Shown here one piece after another: positions 1 to 6,221 of a stretch of DNA of 11,087 bases. The position numbers and the translations under genes were made by a program. Where the stretch lies: positions 1-11,087 of the forward strand of contig JBOGWY010000395.1 of assembly GCA_050694015.1 (NCBI GenBank), written 5' to 3'. Origin of the DNA: JBOGWY01 sp050694015 (GTDB taxonomy: Bacteria; Actinomycetota; CADDZG01; WHSQ01). The notes beneath the pieces are model-generated. The model was not told where the DNA came from. It saw only the letters and a program-made list of their open reading frames with translations, and made no database searches. Numbering within the stretch: position 1 is the stretch's first letter; the number at the start of each line of letters is the position of its first letter.

Positions 1-903
1 GTCAACGACGTCACGATGTCGGTGGGTCCGGGGGTGACCGGCCTGCTCGGGCCCAACGGCGCCGGCAAGTCCACCGTGATCAACATGATGGCCGGGTTCC
101 TCGCCCCCTCGGCGGGAACCGTCACCTTCGACGGCGAGCCGGTCTGGCGCAACGAAGAGATCTACCGCCGCATCGGACTCGTGCCGGAGCGTGAGGCCAT
201 GTACGACACCGTCACCGGATGGCAGTTCGTGCTCGCCAACGCCAGGCTGCACCGTCTACCCGATCCCGTGACCGCCGCGCAGAGGGCCCTCGACGTGGTG
301 CAGATGGCCGACGTCAAGGATCGCGACATCGCGACGTTCTCAAAGGGTATGAAGCAGCGCATCAAGATCGCAACCGCGTTGGTGCACGATCCGCAGGTAC
401 TTCTCCTCGACGAACCGTTCAACGGCATGGACCCTCGGCAACGGCTCCAACTCATGGAGTTGCTGCACACGATGGGTGACGAGGGCCGCACGATCCTGTT
501 CAGCTCGCACATCCTCGAAGAGGTCGAGCAGATCGCCGGGAGCATCCAGGTCATGGTCGCGGGCCGCCACGCGGCGTCGGGTGACTTCCGCGACATCCGC
601 AGACTGATGACCGAGCGGCCCCACAAGTACTGGATCCGCTCCGACAACGATCGCGCGCTGGCGGCGGCGATCATCGCCGAGCAGAGCGCATCGAGCGTCG
701 AGCTGGTGAGCGGCAACGGTTCGGGATACTCGACCACGGGCGCCCGCGACACCAGCGCGGCTCTGCACGTCCAGGCGACGGACGTCTCGAGCTTCGTTCG
801 CGCGCTCCCGCAACTGGCCGCCCGCCACGGCATCCGGCTCTACGAGGTCTCGCCCGCCGACGAGTCTCTCGAAAGCGTCTTCTCCTACCTGGTGGCGCGA
901 TGA
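1..903 (+). CDS. ABC transporter ATP-binding protein (5' partial)
   Basis: ATPase subunit of an ABC-2 type exporter; it hydrolyses ATP on the inner face of the membrane to drive the adjacent permease. The reading frame is open to the window edge and the visible start (VNDVTMSVGPGV) is mid-domain, so the true start lies upstream; ATG 16 is internal. Counting from ATG 16: Walker A GPNGAGKST at residues 12-20, a Q-loop region with VPE in place of the usual Gln (about 56-58), signature FSKGMKQR (about 108-115, a variant of LSGGQ typical of ABC-2 ATPases), Walker B LLLDEP (about 129-134), D-loop and H-loop His in SSHILEE (about 163-169). The C-terminal 110 residues are a variable regulatory tail. 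The TGA stop overlaps the ATG of the permease (ATGA), showing translational coupling. Substrate cannot be told; the pair resembles NosFY-like and drug or lipid exporters. Confidence 0.95.
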   Translation, partial: VNDVTMSVGPGVTGLLGPNGAGKSTVINMMAGFLAPSAGTVTFDGEPVWRNEEIYRRIGLVPEREAMYDTVTGWQFVLANARLHRLPDPVTAAQRALDVVQMADVKDRDIATFSKGMKQRIKIATALVHDPQVLLLDEPFNGMDPRQRLQLMELLHTMGDEGRTILFSSHILEEVEQIAGSIQVMVAGRHAASGDFRDIRRLMTERPHKYWIRSDNDRALAAAIIAEQSASSVELVSGNGSGYSTTGARDTSAALHVQATDVSSFVRALPQLAARHGIRLYEVSPADESLESVFSYLVAR

Positions 904-1631
904 ATGCGGTCGTTGCGCAACTGACGGCTCGCAGCCTCCTCGGTCGCCGGCGCGTGCTGGTGCTGTTGATGTTGCCTGCAGTGCTCCTGATCCTGTGCGG
1001 TCTCGTGCGGTTGCTCGCAGGATCCGACACGACCGTGACCGTCGGCCTTCTGGGCGGCTTCGCGCTCGCCACCGTCGTGCCCCTCGTCGGGTTGATCGCC
1101 GGCGCGGGATCGATCGGCCCGGAGATCGACGATGGCTCGATCGTCTATCTGATGTCCAAGCCACTGAGTCGACACTCGATCGTCTTGTCGAAGCTGGCGG
1201 TCGCCGTTGTGGTCGTCACGGTCGTCGCCGCGGTGCCCACGCTGCTCGCGGGGCTGGTTCTATCCGGAACGAGCGAGGGTCTTGCCGTTGGCTACGGGAT
1301 CGGTGCCGGCGTCGCGGGGCTCGCGTACTGCGCGCTCTTCGTGCTTCTGGCGGTTGTCACGCGCAACGCCGTCGTGATCGGTCTCATCTACGTGCTGATC
1401 TGGGAGTCGTTGGTGGGCAACTTCGTTCCGGGCGCGCAGGTGCTGAGCATCCAGCAATGGGCCCTGGCCATCACGGAGAAGGTGGTCGGTTCGACGGCCG
1501 GGCCGCTTTTCGGTGTGGGTTCGGCGGTGAGTTTCGGGACCGGGGTAGCGCTCCTGGCGATCGTCGTCATCGCGTGCACCTGGTACGCAGGGTCGCGGCT
1601 GCGAACGCTGCGGCTCACCGGCACCGAGTGA
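900..1631 (+). CDS. ABC-2 type transporter permease
   Basis: Integral membrane partner of the preceding ATPase. The 243-residue protein has about six hydrophobic segments (roughly residues 18-38, 47-71, 97-121, 131-154, 157-174 and 208-230). After the second segment it carries the sequence GPEIDDGSIVYLMSKPLSR (73-91), the E-x-x-x-G-x-I-x-x-L-x-x-K-P-x-x-R pattern common in ABC-2/NosY-like permeases, thought to contact the ATPase. It starts at ATG 900, overlapping the upstream stop by four bases, so the two subunits should be made in balance. The N-terminus has a basic patch (GRRR, 15-18) consistent with a cytoplasmic start. Substrate is unknown. No accessory membrane-fusion or substrate-binding protein is visible in the window. 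Confidence 0.88.
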   Translation: MNAVVAQLTARSLLGRRRVLVLLMLPAVLLILCGLVRLLAGSDTTVTVGLLGGFALATVVPLVGLIAGAGSIGPEIDDGSIVYLMSKPLSRHSIVLSKLAVAVVVVTVVAAVPTLLAGLVLSGTSEGLAVGYGIGAGVAGLAYCALFVLLAVVTRNAVVIGLIYVLIWESLVGNFVPGAQVLSIQQWALAITEKVVGSTAGPLFGVGSAVSFGTGVALLAIVVIACTWYAGSRLRTLRLTGTE

Positions 1632-1675
1632 CGGGTTCTGCAACGCAGGGCTCGCCGGCTAGTACCGTGTTGTGG

Positions 1676-2056
1676 ATGCCGAAGCGTAGATGGAGATTCG
1701 CGGCTCCGCTCAGCCTCCTTTTCTGTGCCGCGCTCGTGTTCGCACCCGGGCAATGGGTCGGCGGCAACCTCAACTCCGAACGCAATAGCCAAGACCTCGC
1801 TGCTCGGATGCTTGCGCCCACAGTCGACCAGGGCCTAGCTAACGAAGGGCGGTTGGCGCCGTTCAAGCGGGTCTTGCTGGAGCGAGACCGGCGCGGGTCA
1901 GATCGTCCGGGGATGAGTGCCCTGCTGCTTGGCGTTTTCTGTCTTTCGGCGTGGGGCCTTTGGTTCCTCGTCGCCGGATTCCGCACATCCATATTCCAGC
2001 ACCTCCTTCGCCCGGTTGTCCGTAGACGAGGCCCACCGCTCCTCCAGCCTGCTTAG
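1676..2056 (+). CDS. Small two-helix membrane protein, unknown function
   Basis: A 126-residue protein that I do not recognise. It has a basic N-terminus (MPKRRWRF), a hydrophobic segment at about residues 9-25, a polar and charged central part of about 55 residues likely outside the cell, a second hydrophobic segment at about 83-106 (MSALLLGVFCLSAWGLWFLV is its core), and a basic cytoplasmic tail. ATG 1676 is chosen because the helix follows at once; GTG 1667 and TTG 1670 are in-frame alternatives. There is no Shine-Dalgarno sequence upstream, but a -10-like TAGTAC at 1660-1665 would put a transcript start almost at the ATG, so a leaderless message is possible. The same frame is open far upstream, but that part is a shadow of the permease gene. 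It lies 44 bases after the permease and may belong to that operon. Confidence 0.6.
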   Translation: MPKRRWRFAAPLSLLFCAALVFAPGQWVGGNLNSERNSQDLAARMLAPTVDQGLANEGRLAPFKRVLLERDRRGSDRPGMSALLLGVFCLSAWGLWFLVAGFRTSIFQHLLRPVVRRRGPPLLQPA

Positions 2057-2064
2057 TAGTCGGC

Positions 2065-2084
2065 CGCCGCGCGGGCGCGCGGCG
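2065..2084 (+). terminator. GC-rich hairpin after membrane protein gene
   Basis: An 8-bp perfect stem CGCCGCGC / GCGCGGCG with a 4-nt loop (GGGC) begins 8 bases after the stop at 2056. There is no T-run after it, so it is either a weak, T-less terminator of the kind proposed in high-GC Actinomycetota or an mRNA 3'-end stabiliser. It separates the ABC region from the potassium module. Confidence 0.45.
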
Positions 2085-2204
2085 TTCATGGAGGCGTTAG
2101 TTCCTTCTTGCGCGCCCTGTGGCGCTTAGGCGTCGATCTCCGCGGCGCAACTCCGATCTTTCTCGAGACACAGGACACCGCAAGGAGAAGAGGAGGCGAT
2201 TCAG

Positions 2205-2561
2205 ATGATCATGGGGCACGTCTCGGCGCGAGCGATCCTCTTTACCGCGACTGCCGGTCTGTTTGCGGCGGTTGTAGCCGGAGGCGCGCTGATGGCGATC
2301 GCGGAGGGACGCGGCTATCTCGCAGGTGCTTGGCTCATCTTCAACGTAGTGACTACCCTAGGTTTCGGCGCGGGTCCGGCCTCGGGGATCGGACAGGCGC
2401 TGGCAGTCGTGACCTTCTGCGTGGCGGTGACCTGCTGGTTCGCCATCCTGCTCGTTGCGATCGAGGTCGGTTACGCACGTTTCCAACGGCACGCATTGAT
2501 CGAGGATGCGCTGCGTCCCTTGGTTCGCCGGCCTCGCGACCGCTTGTTTACCGAAAACTGA
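2205..2561 (+). CDS. Two-helix potassium-channel-like pore protein
   Basis: A 118-residue membrane protein with the layout of a minimal two-TM potassium channel subunit: helix 1 at about residues 10-32, a pore-helix-like stretch AWLIFNVV (42-49), then TTLGFG (50-55) in the place of the K+ selectivity filter T-V-G-Y/F-G, and helix 2 at about 64-86. Four such subunits would form one pore. A short basic tail (about 90-118) follows; there is no attached RCK domain. The start at ATG 2205 is fixed by AGGAGG at 2191-2196, 8 bases upstream; ATG 2211 is an in-frame alternative. Its stop overlaps the next start (TGATG), and the operon continues with a KhtT-like RCK_C protein and a K+/H+ antiporter, which supports a role in K+ flux. 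The residue after the filter is Ala rather than the usual Asp, so selectivity is not assured; I infer function from the filter and context. Confidence 0.68.
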   Translation: MIMGHVSARAILFTATAGLFAAVVAGGALMAIAEGRGYLAGAWLIFNVVTTLGFGAGPASGIGQALAVVTFCVAVTCWFAILLVAIEVGYARFQRHALIEDALRPLVRRPRDRLFTEN

Positions 2562-2917
2562 TGAGACGCCTTGCGATGGCCGTCACGCTCGCGGTTCTCG
2601 CTGGATGCGCGGACGTCTCGTTCGTCGATCGCATCACAGTCGCAAACGACACCGATTTTCCAGCCACTGTAGATGTGACCGATGCAGCGCGCTCCGGGTG
2701 GCTCAGACTCGGCTTGGCTCAGGACGTTTCCGAAACGTCCTTCGGAAACGTCATCGATCAGGGCGATGTTTGGGTTTTCCGATTTGACTACGCGGGGAAA
2801 TTCCAACAAGAGCTCGAAGTGACGCGAGCCGACCTCGAGCGAAACGACTGGACGATCATGATTCCGCCAGAGTTCGAGACAGCACTGCGGGAAATGGGCT
2901 TAGACCCGCCGCCATGA
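2561..2917 (+). CDS. Putative lipoprotein of the potassium operon
   Basis: A 118-residue protein with a short lipoprotein signal: basic MRR, hydrophobic core, and lipobox LAGC with Cys16 as the expected lipidated residue, so it should be anchored on the outer face of the cytoplasmic membrane. The mature part (about 100 residues) looks like a single beta-rich domain (ITVANDTDFPATVDV near residue 25, then GDVWVFRFDYAG near 67). I recall similar unnamed small lipoproteins in Actinomycetota but know no function. ATG 2561 overlaps the stop of the pore gene by one base, indicating coupled translation; a much longer frame open upstream is a shadow of the pore gene. The coding sequence contains a strong nested palindrome at 2722-2752. 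It may bind to or modulate the pore protein, but that is inference from gene order only. Confidence 0.72.
   Translation: MRRLAMAVTLAVLAGCADVSFVDRITVANDTDFPATVDVTDAARSGWLRLGLAQDVSETSFGNVIDQGDVWVFRFDYAGKFQQELEVTRADLERNDWTIMIPPEFETALREMGLDPPP
2722..2752 (+). repeat. Nested palindrome / 12-bp hairpin inside the lipoprotein gene
   Basis: GACGTTTCCGAA (2723-2734) is followed, after the 6-base loop ACGTCC, by its exact reverse complement TTCGGAAACGTC (2741-2752), a 12-bp perfect stem. The first arm is also part of a second, mutually exclusive perfect hairpin: GGACGTTT (2722-2729), loop CCG, AAACGTCC (2733-2740), 8 bp. Both are read directly from the sequence. Function is unknown. Confidence 0.8.
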
Positions 2918-2932
2918 GGGGGATCACGCGAG

Positions 2933-2950
2933 AGGAGGTGAGACGCGATC
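2933..2950 (+). promoter_or_regulatory. Perfect Shine-Dalgarno sequence facing an ATC codon
   Basis: AGGAGGTGA at 2933-2941 is fully complementary to the usual 16S rRNA 3' end. The only codon of the khtT frame at normal spacing is ATC at 2948-2950, 6 bases after the motif. Upstream in this frame is a TGA at 2939-2941; the first ordinary start, GTG 2966, is 24 bases from the motif. The ATG at 2961 is in another frame and stops after two codons. Confidence 0.6.
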
Positions 2951-3433
2951 AGTGAGATCCATGAAGTGAAGCTTCCCGGTGTCGGAGTGCGATACGAGTT
3001 CCAGACGGGCGAAGGCAGACGCATCGGAGTGATCTCCCATCGCAGCGGCTTACGAGAGATCTATGTATCGCGATCCGACGACCCCGATGAGTTCAAACGC
3101 GTGTTGGGCCTATCGCCGGATGATGCTCGTACGCTCGCTGAATTGCTCGGCGCGACCCGGGTGGCACAACAGTTGGCGGAGCTTCAGCAACGTATCGAGG
3201 GCTTGGTCATCGATTGGCTGCCGGTAAGGGATGACTCACCTTACGCGTCCCGCACGATAGGCGATGCGCAGCTCCGCTCCCGCACCGGGGTATCTGTCGT
3301 AGCCATCGTGCGCGGAGAAGAAGCGATCCCCGCTCCCGGACCCGAGGCGCGGCTTGAGAGCGGCGACTACCTGGTCGTGGTGGGAACCGGTCGCGGAGTG
3401 GAGCAGGCGGTCGAAGTCCTGCGCGCGGGTTGA
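2948..3433 (+). CDS. khtT: KhtT-like K+/H+ antiporter regulatory protein (RCK_C domain)
   Basis: Cytoplasmic regulator expected to sit on the KhtU-type antiporter encoded next and gate it in response to a ligand or pH. From the ATC start the protein is 161 residues (KhtT of Bacillus is about 165). Residues 9-18 (LPGVGVRYEF) match the conserved LPG-x-G opening of the family; a small beta domain with VISHRSGLREIYV follows (about 28-40), and the RCK_C (TrkA_C) domain spans about 84-158 (WLPVRDDSP, then ESGDYLVVVGT near 137-147). KhtT proteins generally begin six to eight residues before LPG; starting at GTG 2966 would leave only two, whereas ATC 2948 leaves eight and fits the strong ribosome site. 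The conservative annotation would start at GTG 2966. Lies 30 bases after the lipoprotein gene and 5 before khtU. Confidence 0.85.
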   Translation: MSEIHEVKLPGVGVRYEFQTGEGRRIGVISHRSGLREIYVSRSDDPDEFKRVLGLSPDDARTLAELLGATRVAQQLAELQQRIEGLVIDWLPVRDDSPYASRTIGDAQLRSRTGVSVVAIVRGEEAIPAPGPEARLESGDYLVVVGTGRGVEQAVEVLRAG

Positions 3434-3438
3434 TGTAG

Positions 3439-4617
3439 TTGGAGCACCCTGAGCTTCTCGTCGAGCTCGGCGCCATCCTTTTTGGGTTGGCCGTCCTGTC
3501 GCGGCTGGCGACCCGCATCGGCATGCCAACGATCCCTCTCTATCTGACAGCGGGCCTCGCGTTCGGCAAGGGCGGCGTATTGCCCTTGGTTACGGCGGAG
3601 GACTTCGTGCAGGTTGGAGCAGAGATCGGCTTGATCCTGCTCTTGTTCATGCTGGGGCTCGAATACACCGCGGCGGAACTTACCTCGACGTTGCGGAGCC
3701 AGGCCCGCGTTGGCGTCATCGATTTCGTTCTCAACTTCACCCCTGGGCTCGTGGCCGGACTGCTGTTGGGATGGGGGATCGTGCTCGCGGTGGTTCTCGC
3801 GGGCGTCACTTACGTGTCGTCGTCGGGCATCGTCGCAAAAGTACTGGCCGATCAGGGATGGACGGGTAACCGGGAGACTCCTGTGGTCTTGTCAACGCTT
3901 GTTACCGAGGACCTGGTTATGGCCTTGTACCTCCCACTCGCGGGCGCCCTTCTCATCGGTGGCGGGAACGCGGCGAGCCTCATCCCAGCCTTGATCGGGA
4001 TCGCGATTGTCGGTGTGATCCTCGCCGCCGCGACGAGGATCGAAGTCGGCGTGAGCCGTCTCGTTTTCAGCCGTTCGGACGAGTCTCTGCTGCTTACCAT
4101 CCTTGGATTCACCATCATGGTCGCGGGTGCTGCAGCAGTGTTCGGTGTTTCCGCAGCGGTTGCCGCGCTTCTCGTTGGCATCATCTTGTCGGGGCCCGCG
4201 GCGGAGGCCGCTCAGGGTTTGCTCGCCCCTATGAGGGACCTGTTCGCGGCGATGTTCTTCGCCTTCGTCGGACTCTCGGTAGACCCGGCCTCCATCCCTC
4301 CGGTCTTGTTGCCGGCGCTGGCGTTGGCATCTGTGACGTTAGCTACCAAGTTCGCGACGGGGTGGATCGGGGCCGCGCGCTCCGGCGTCGGGATCCGTGG
4401 ACGAACTCGGGCAGGAGCGATGCTGGTTGCCCGCGGGGAGTTCTCGATAGCGATCGCCGGGCTCGCTACAGCCGCCGGAGTCGTTGCCGAGTTCGAGGCG
4501 CTCGCCATCGCTTACGTCTTCGTCCTTGCGATCGCCGGGCCCATCCTCGTGCGTTTTGCCGACGCGTTCGGAGAGGCCCTCAGTAGCCGACCCGCTCGCG
4601 ACGTCGAGGTTGCTTGA
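3439..4617 (+). CDS. khtU: KhtU-like cation:proton antiporter (CPA2 family)
   Basis: Membrane antiporter that should exchange K+ (or another monovalent cation) for H+. The 392 residues form about 12 hydrophobic segments and match the Na+/H+ exchanger domain over nearly the whole length. Visible CPA2 hallmarks: IPLYLTAGLAFGKGG (32-46), LLFMLGLEYT (68-77), SSSGIVAKVL (127-136) in the broken-helix region, and TLVTEDL (153-159) with the acidic pair Glu157-Asp158 in the expected ion-binding helix. There is no C-terminal RCK_N domain; that regulatory job is held by the separate KhtT upstream, as in KhtTU. The start is TTG 3439: the in-frame ATG at 3433, overlapping the khtT stop, is followed at once by TAG. 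There is no clear ribosome site, so translation probably depends on re-initiation after khtT. Confidence 0.92.
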   Translation: MEHPELLVELGAILFGLAVLSRLATRIGMPTIPLYLTAGLAFGKGGVLPLVTAEDFVQVGAEIGLILLLFMLGLEYTAAELTSTLRSQARVGVIDFVLNFTPGLVAGLLLGWGIVLAVVLAGVTYVSSSGIVAKVLADQGWTGNRETPVVLSTLVTEDLVMALYLPLAGALLIGGGNAASLIPALIGIAIVGVILAAATRIEVGVSRLVFSRSDESLLLTILGFTIMVAGAAAVFGVSAAVAALLVGIILSGPAAEAAQGLLAPMRDLFAAMFFAFVGLSVDPASIPPVLLPALALASVTLATKFATGWIGAARSGVGIRGRTRAGAMLVARGEFSIAIAGLATAAGVVAEFEALAIAYVFVLAIAGPILVRFADAFGEALSSRPARDVEVA

Positions 4618-4625
4618 GCGGCGAT

Positions 4626-4670
4626 GGACACGACGGACGTTTAGCCGACCGCGTGACGCGGCCGGTGTCC
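4626..4670 (+). terminator. Hairpin structure after khtU
   Basis: Outer arms GGACAC (4626-4631) and GTGTCC (4665-4670) are exact complements. Inside is a stem CCGCG / CGCGG (4649-4653 / 4657-4661, loop TGA) that extends by CCG / CGG past one mismatch (4645-4647 / 4663-4665); the last two bases of that extension compete with the outer arm. The structure begins 8 bases after the khtU stop. No T-run follows. Probable end of the potassium operon transcript. Confidence 0.4.
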
Positions 4671-4762
4671 GCTCCGATAGAGGTGTCGTCCCCCCGACGG
4701 CGAATACAGGACATGGGGAATCCGATCCGCCGGGCGTGGCGGCCGCGTCATGGGAGGAAACG

Positions 4763-5392
4763 ATGAAGCGCTCTTCGATGTTTCTGGTGCTGATCTGTCT
4801 GGTGGCGATCCCGGCTCCGGTTTCGGCAGGCGCCGTGCCGAAGCCGAAGGTTGTGCTCGAGGACCCGACCGAGGATGCCAACGGCGTGAACGACCAGAGC
4901 ACGGGTGACGGCACTTTCGGGGACTTCAATCAGGCCGGCGCCGACGCTTCCGAGTTCGCCGACATCGTGTCGGCGGGGTTCTCGAACGACAAGAAGAACC
5001 TCTACGTCTTCATCGAAACCCAATCGACCGCACAGCCCACCGCCGGCGAGGGTTTCAGGGTGCGGGCCAATCCGGCAGCAGGCGGCGTCTACTGCTTGAA
5101 CTTCGAGATCTATTTCAACGGCGCGCAGAACACGTTGACTACCCCCGAAGCGATCTTCCGTGACGCCTGTGGAGCAGGTGAGCCGGTGTCGGTCAAGAGC
5201 GAGGCGAGCGCCTTCGGCGGCTTCATGATCACCGTGCCCCGAAAGGGGGTCGAGGCTCTCGGTAAAGGCAAGACGCTGGCGGCGCCGCAGGCACAGACCT
5301 TCTTGTACTCCGGAAGTAGCTATCCCGCCGGCGTCGCCGGTCCCTATTTCGACACGACGAAGGTAGGTAAGGACTACAAACTCGTCGGCTGA
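4763..5392 (+). CDS. Secreted protein of unknown function
   Basis: A 209-residue exported protein. The signal peptide is clear: MKRSS, a hydrophobic core, then PAPVSA with likely cleavage after residue 22. ATG 4763 is fixed by GGGAGGA at 4752-4758. The mature protein opens with an acidic Asp/Asn-rich stretch (LEDPTEDANGVND, about 32-44) and continues with a beta-rich domain: FADIVSAGFSNDKKNLYVF is the ADI...D..NLY pattern seen in many secreted CBM9/DOMON-like beta-sandwich proteins. Two cysteines (in VYCLNF and in RDACGAG) could form a disulfide. No catalytic motif is visible and I cannot name the family. It stands alone on the plus strand between a hairpin and a convergent gene. An adhesion or ligand-binding role is possible but not shown. 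Confidence 0.8.
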   Translation: MKRSSMFLVLICLVAIPAPVSAGAVPKPKVVLEDPTEDANGVNDQSTGDGTFGDFNQAGADASEFADIVSAGFSNDKKNLYVFIETQSTAQPTAGEGFRVRANPAAGGVYCLNFEIYFNGAQNTLTTPEAIFRDACGAGEPVSVKSEASAFGGFMITVPRKGVEALGKGKTLAAPQAQTFLYSGSSYPAGVAGPYFDTTKVGKDYKLVG

Positions 5393-5417
5393 GGTCTGCG
5401 TCTCGGCCGCTGTCTTC

Positions 5418-5505
5418 GGTGGGGCCGCCCCCCTCATCGATGCTGGTCATGTCGAGGAAGCTCGGGACCCGCGGGTGCGATCCCACGGCCCCGCCAAGCG
5501 AGCTT
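5418..5505. terminator. Structured region between convergent genes
   Basis: The 119-base gap between two convergent genes holds several complementary arms: GGTGGGGCCG (5418-5427) with CGGCCCCGCC (5486-5495), one G-U pair; AAGCTCG (5458-5464) with CGAGCTT (5499-5505), followed by TT; and the palindrome ACCCGCGGGT (5467-5476). They cannot all form at once. A bidirectional terminator is the likely role. Confidence 0.4.
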
Positions 5506-5511
5506 TTACCG

Positions 5512-6114
5512 TCAGCGGCTTCCCGTCTGAGCTCGGAGACGTTGCCCCGATGAGGTGGCGGTCCGGGGACTTTCCGCATACTCGGGCCGCGGAGCGAGCA
5601 CGAGTCCGAGAACCAGACCGAAGATGACATGTTCGACGCCGAACGTCGTGTAGCCCACCATCTCGGGCATGTCCGAGATGGGTTTCCCTCCACCGAATAG
5701 ATCCGCAACCACGGGCAAGACGGCGAAGCTCATCAGGGCGAAGACACCCAGCCCGTAGATGACGCCCACGAGTGATGCCACCGGGCCGCGGAGATTCCAC
5801 CATATGGCGAGCAACGCAAAGATCACTCCGAACGCGATGGCGGTCATCATATGAATCGCCATACCGAGAGCCGCGGGCCCAGCCGAGAAGTAGAAGAGGT
5901 TGCCGCCCATGGCTTCTTTCATAGAGGCTTCCATCGCGATGGGATCGATGAAGGTCGCCGCGATGTGATACATCGGCGTGAAGAAACCGGTGTCCTGATA
6001 GGTCGCTCCCGCGATCATTGCGAACATCGCCATCGCGATGCCGGCGAGGATCCCTGCAACCACACCTCTTCCGACTGTGCGACCCGGCTTGTCTGTGGTG
6101 GCTGGTGATTCCAT
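5512..6114 (-). CDS. Four-helix membrane protein, unknown function
   Basis: A 200-residue membrane protein that I cannot assign to a named family. ATG 6114 is chosen because GGGAGGT lies 5 bases upstream; the frame is open to about 6567 but the extra part is non-coding in character. Hydrophobic segments lie at about residues 17-37, 78-106, 112-137 and 158-175. The loop after helix 1 is methionine-rich (MEASMKEAMGG, 61-71). His50, His88 (in GMAIHMMTAIAFG, helix 2) and His162 (in GVEHVIFG, helix 4) lie in or near the membrane segments, which could hint at metal or heme binding, though nothing else supports that. The tail after residue 175 is polar. It is transcribed away from the 337-base gap upstream, which should hold its promoter. 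Confidence 0.78.
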   Translation of the reverse strand: MESPATTDKPGRTVGRGVVAGILAGIAMAMFAMIAGATYQDTGFFTPMYHIAATFIDPIAMEASMKEAMGGNLFYFSAGPAALGMAIHMMTAIAFGVIFALLAIWWNLRGPVASLVGVIYGLGVFALMSFAVLPVVADLFGGGKPISDMPEMVGYTTFGVEHVIFGLVLGLVLAPRPEYAESPRTATSSGQRLRAQTGSR

Positions 6115-6189
6115 GGCGCACCTCCCTTTCCGCGAACGCGGATAGTGACCCGTCGAACTAGGGGTTACCCGTAGGTGGTTCGGATCCCC

Positions 6190-6221
6190 CGCAAAAGTCA
6201 CGTCGATGACAGACTTTTGCG
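6190..6221. repeat. 10-bp inverted repeat upstream of the membrane protein gene
   Basis: CGCAAAAGTC (6190-6199) and GACTTTTGCG (6212-6221) are exact reverse complements with a 12-base spacer. A second overlapping pair, CACGTCG (6199-6205) and CGACGTG (6222-6228), is also exact. It lies about 76 bases upstream of the start of the minus-strand membrane protein gene, a fitting place for a dimeric regulator's operator; a terminator role is less likely as no T-run follows. Confidence 0.4.

Noticed and set aside
340..1164. Long minus-strand open frame opposite the ABC genes.
   Set aside because: Antisense shadow: Arg-rich composition, no ribosome site, and the plus strand encodes a recognisable ATPase and permease.
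995..2056. A single 353-residue plus-strand protein.
   Set aside because: The part before 1676 is a shadow of the permease gene; only the last 126 residues have sensible membrane-protein composition.
2108..2917. A 269-residue plus-strand protein.
   Set aside because: The first 151 residues are an Arg-rich shadow of the pore gene; the lipoprotein signal begins exactly at ATG 2561.
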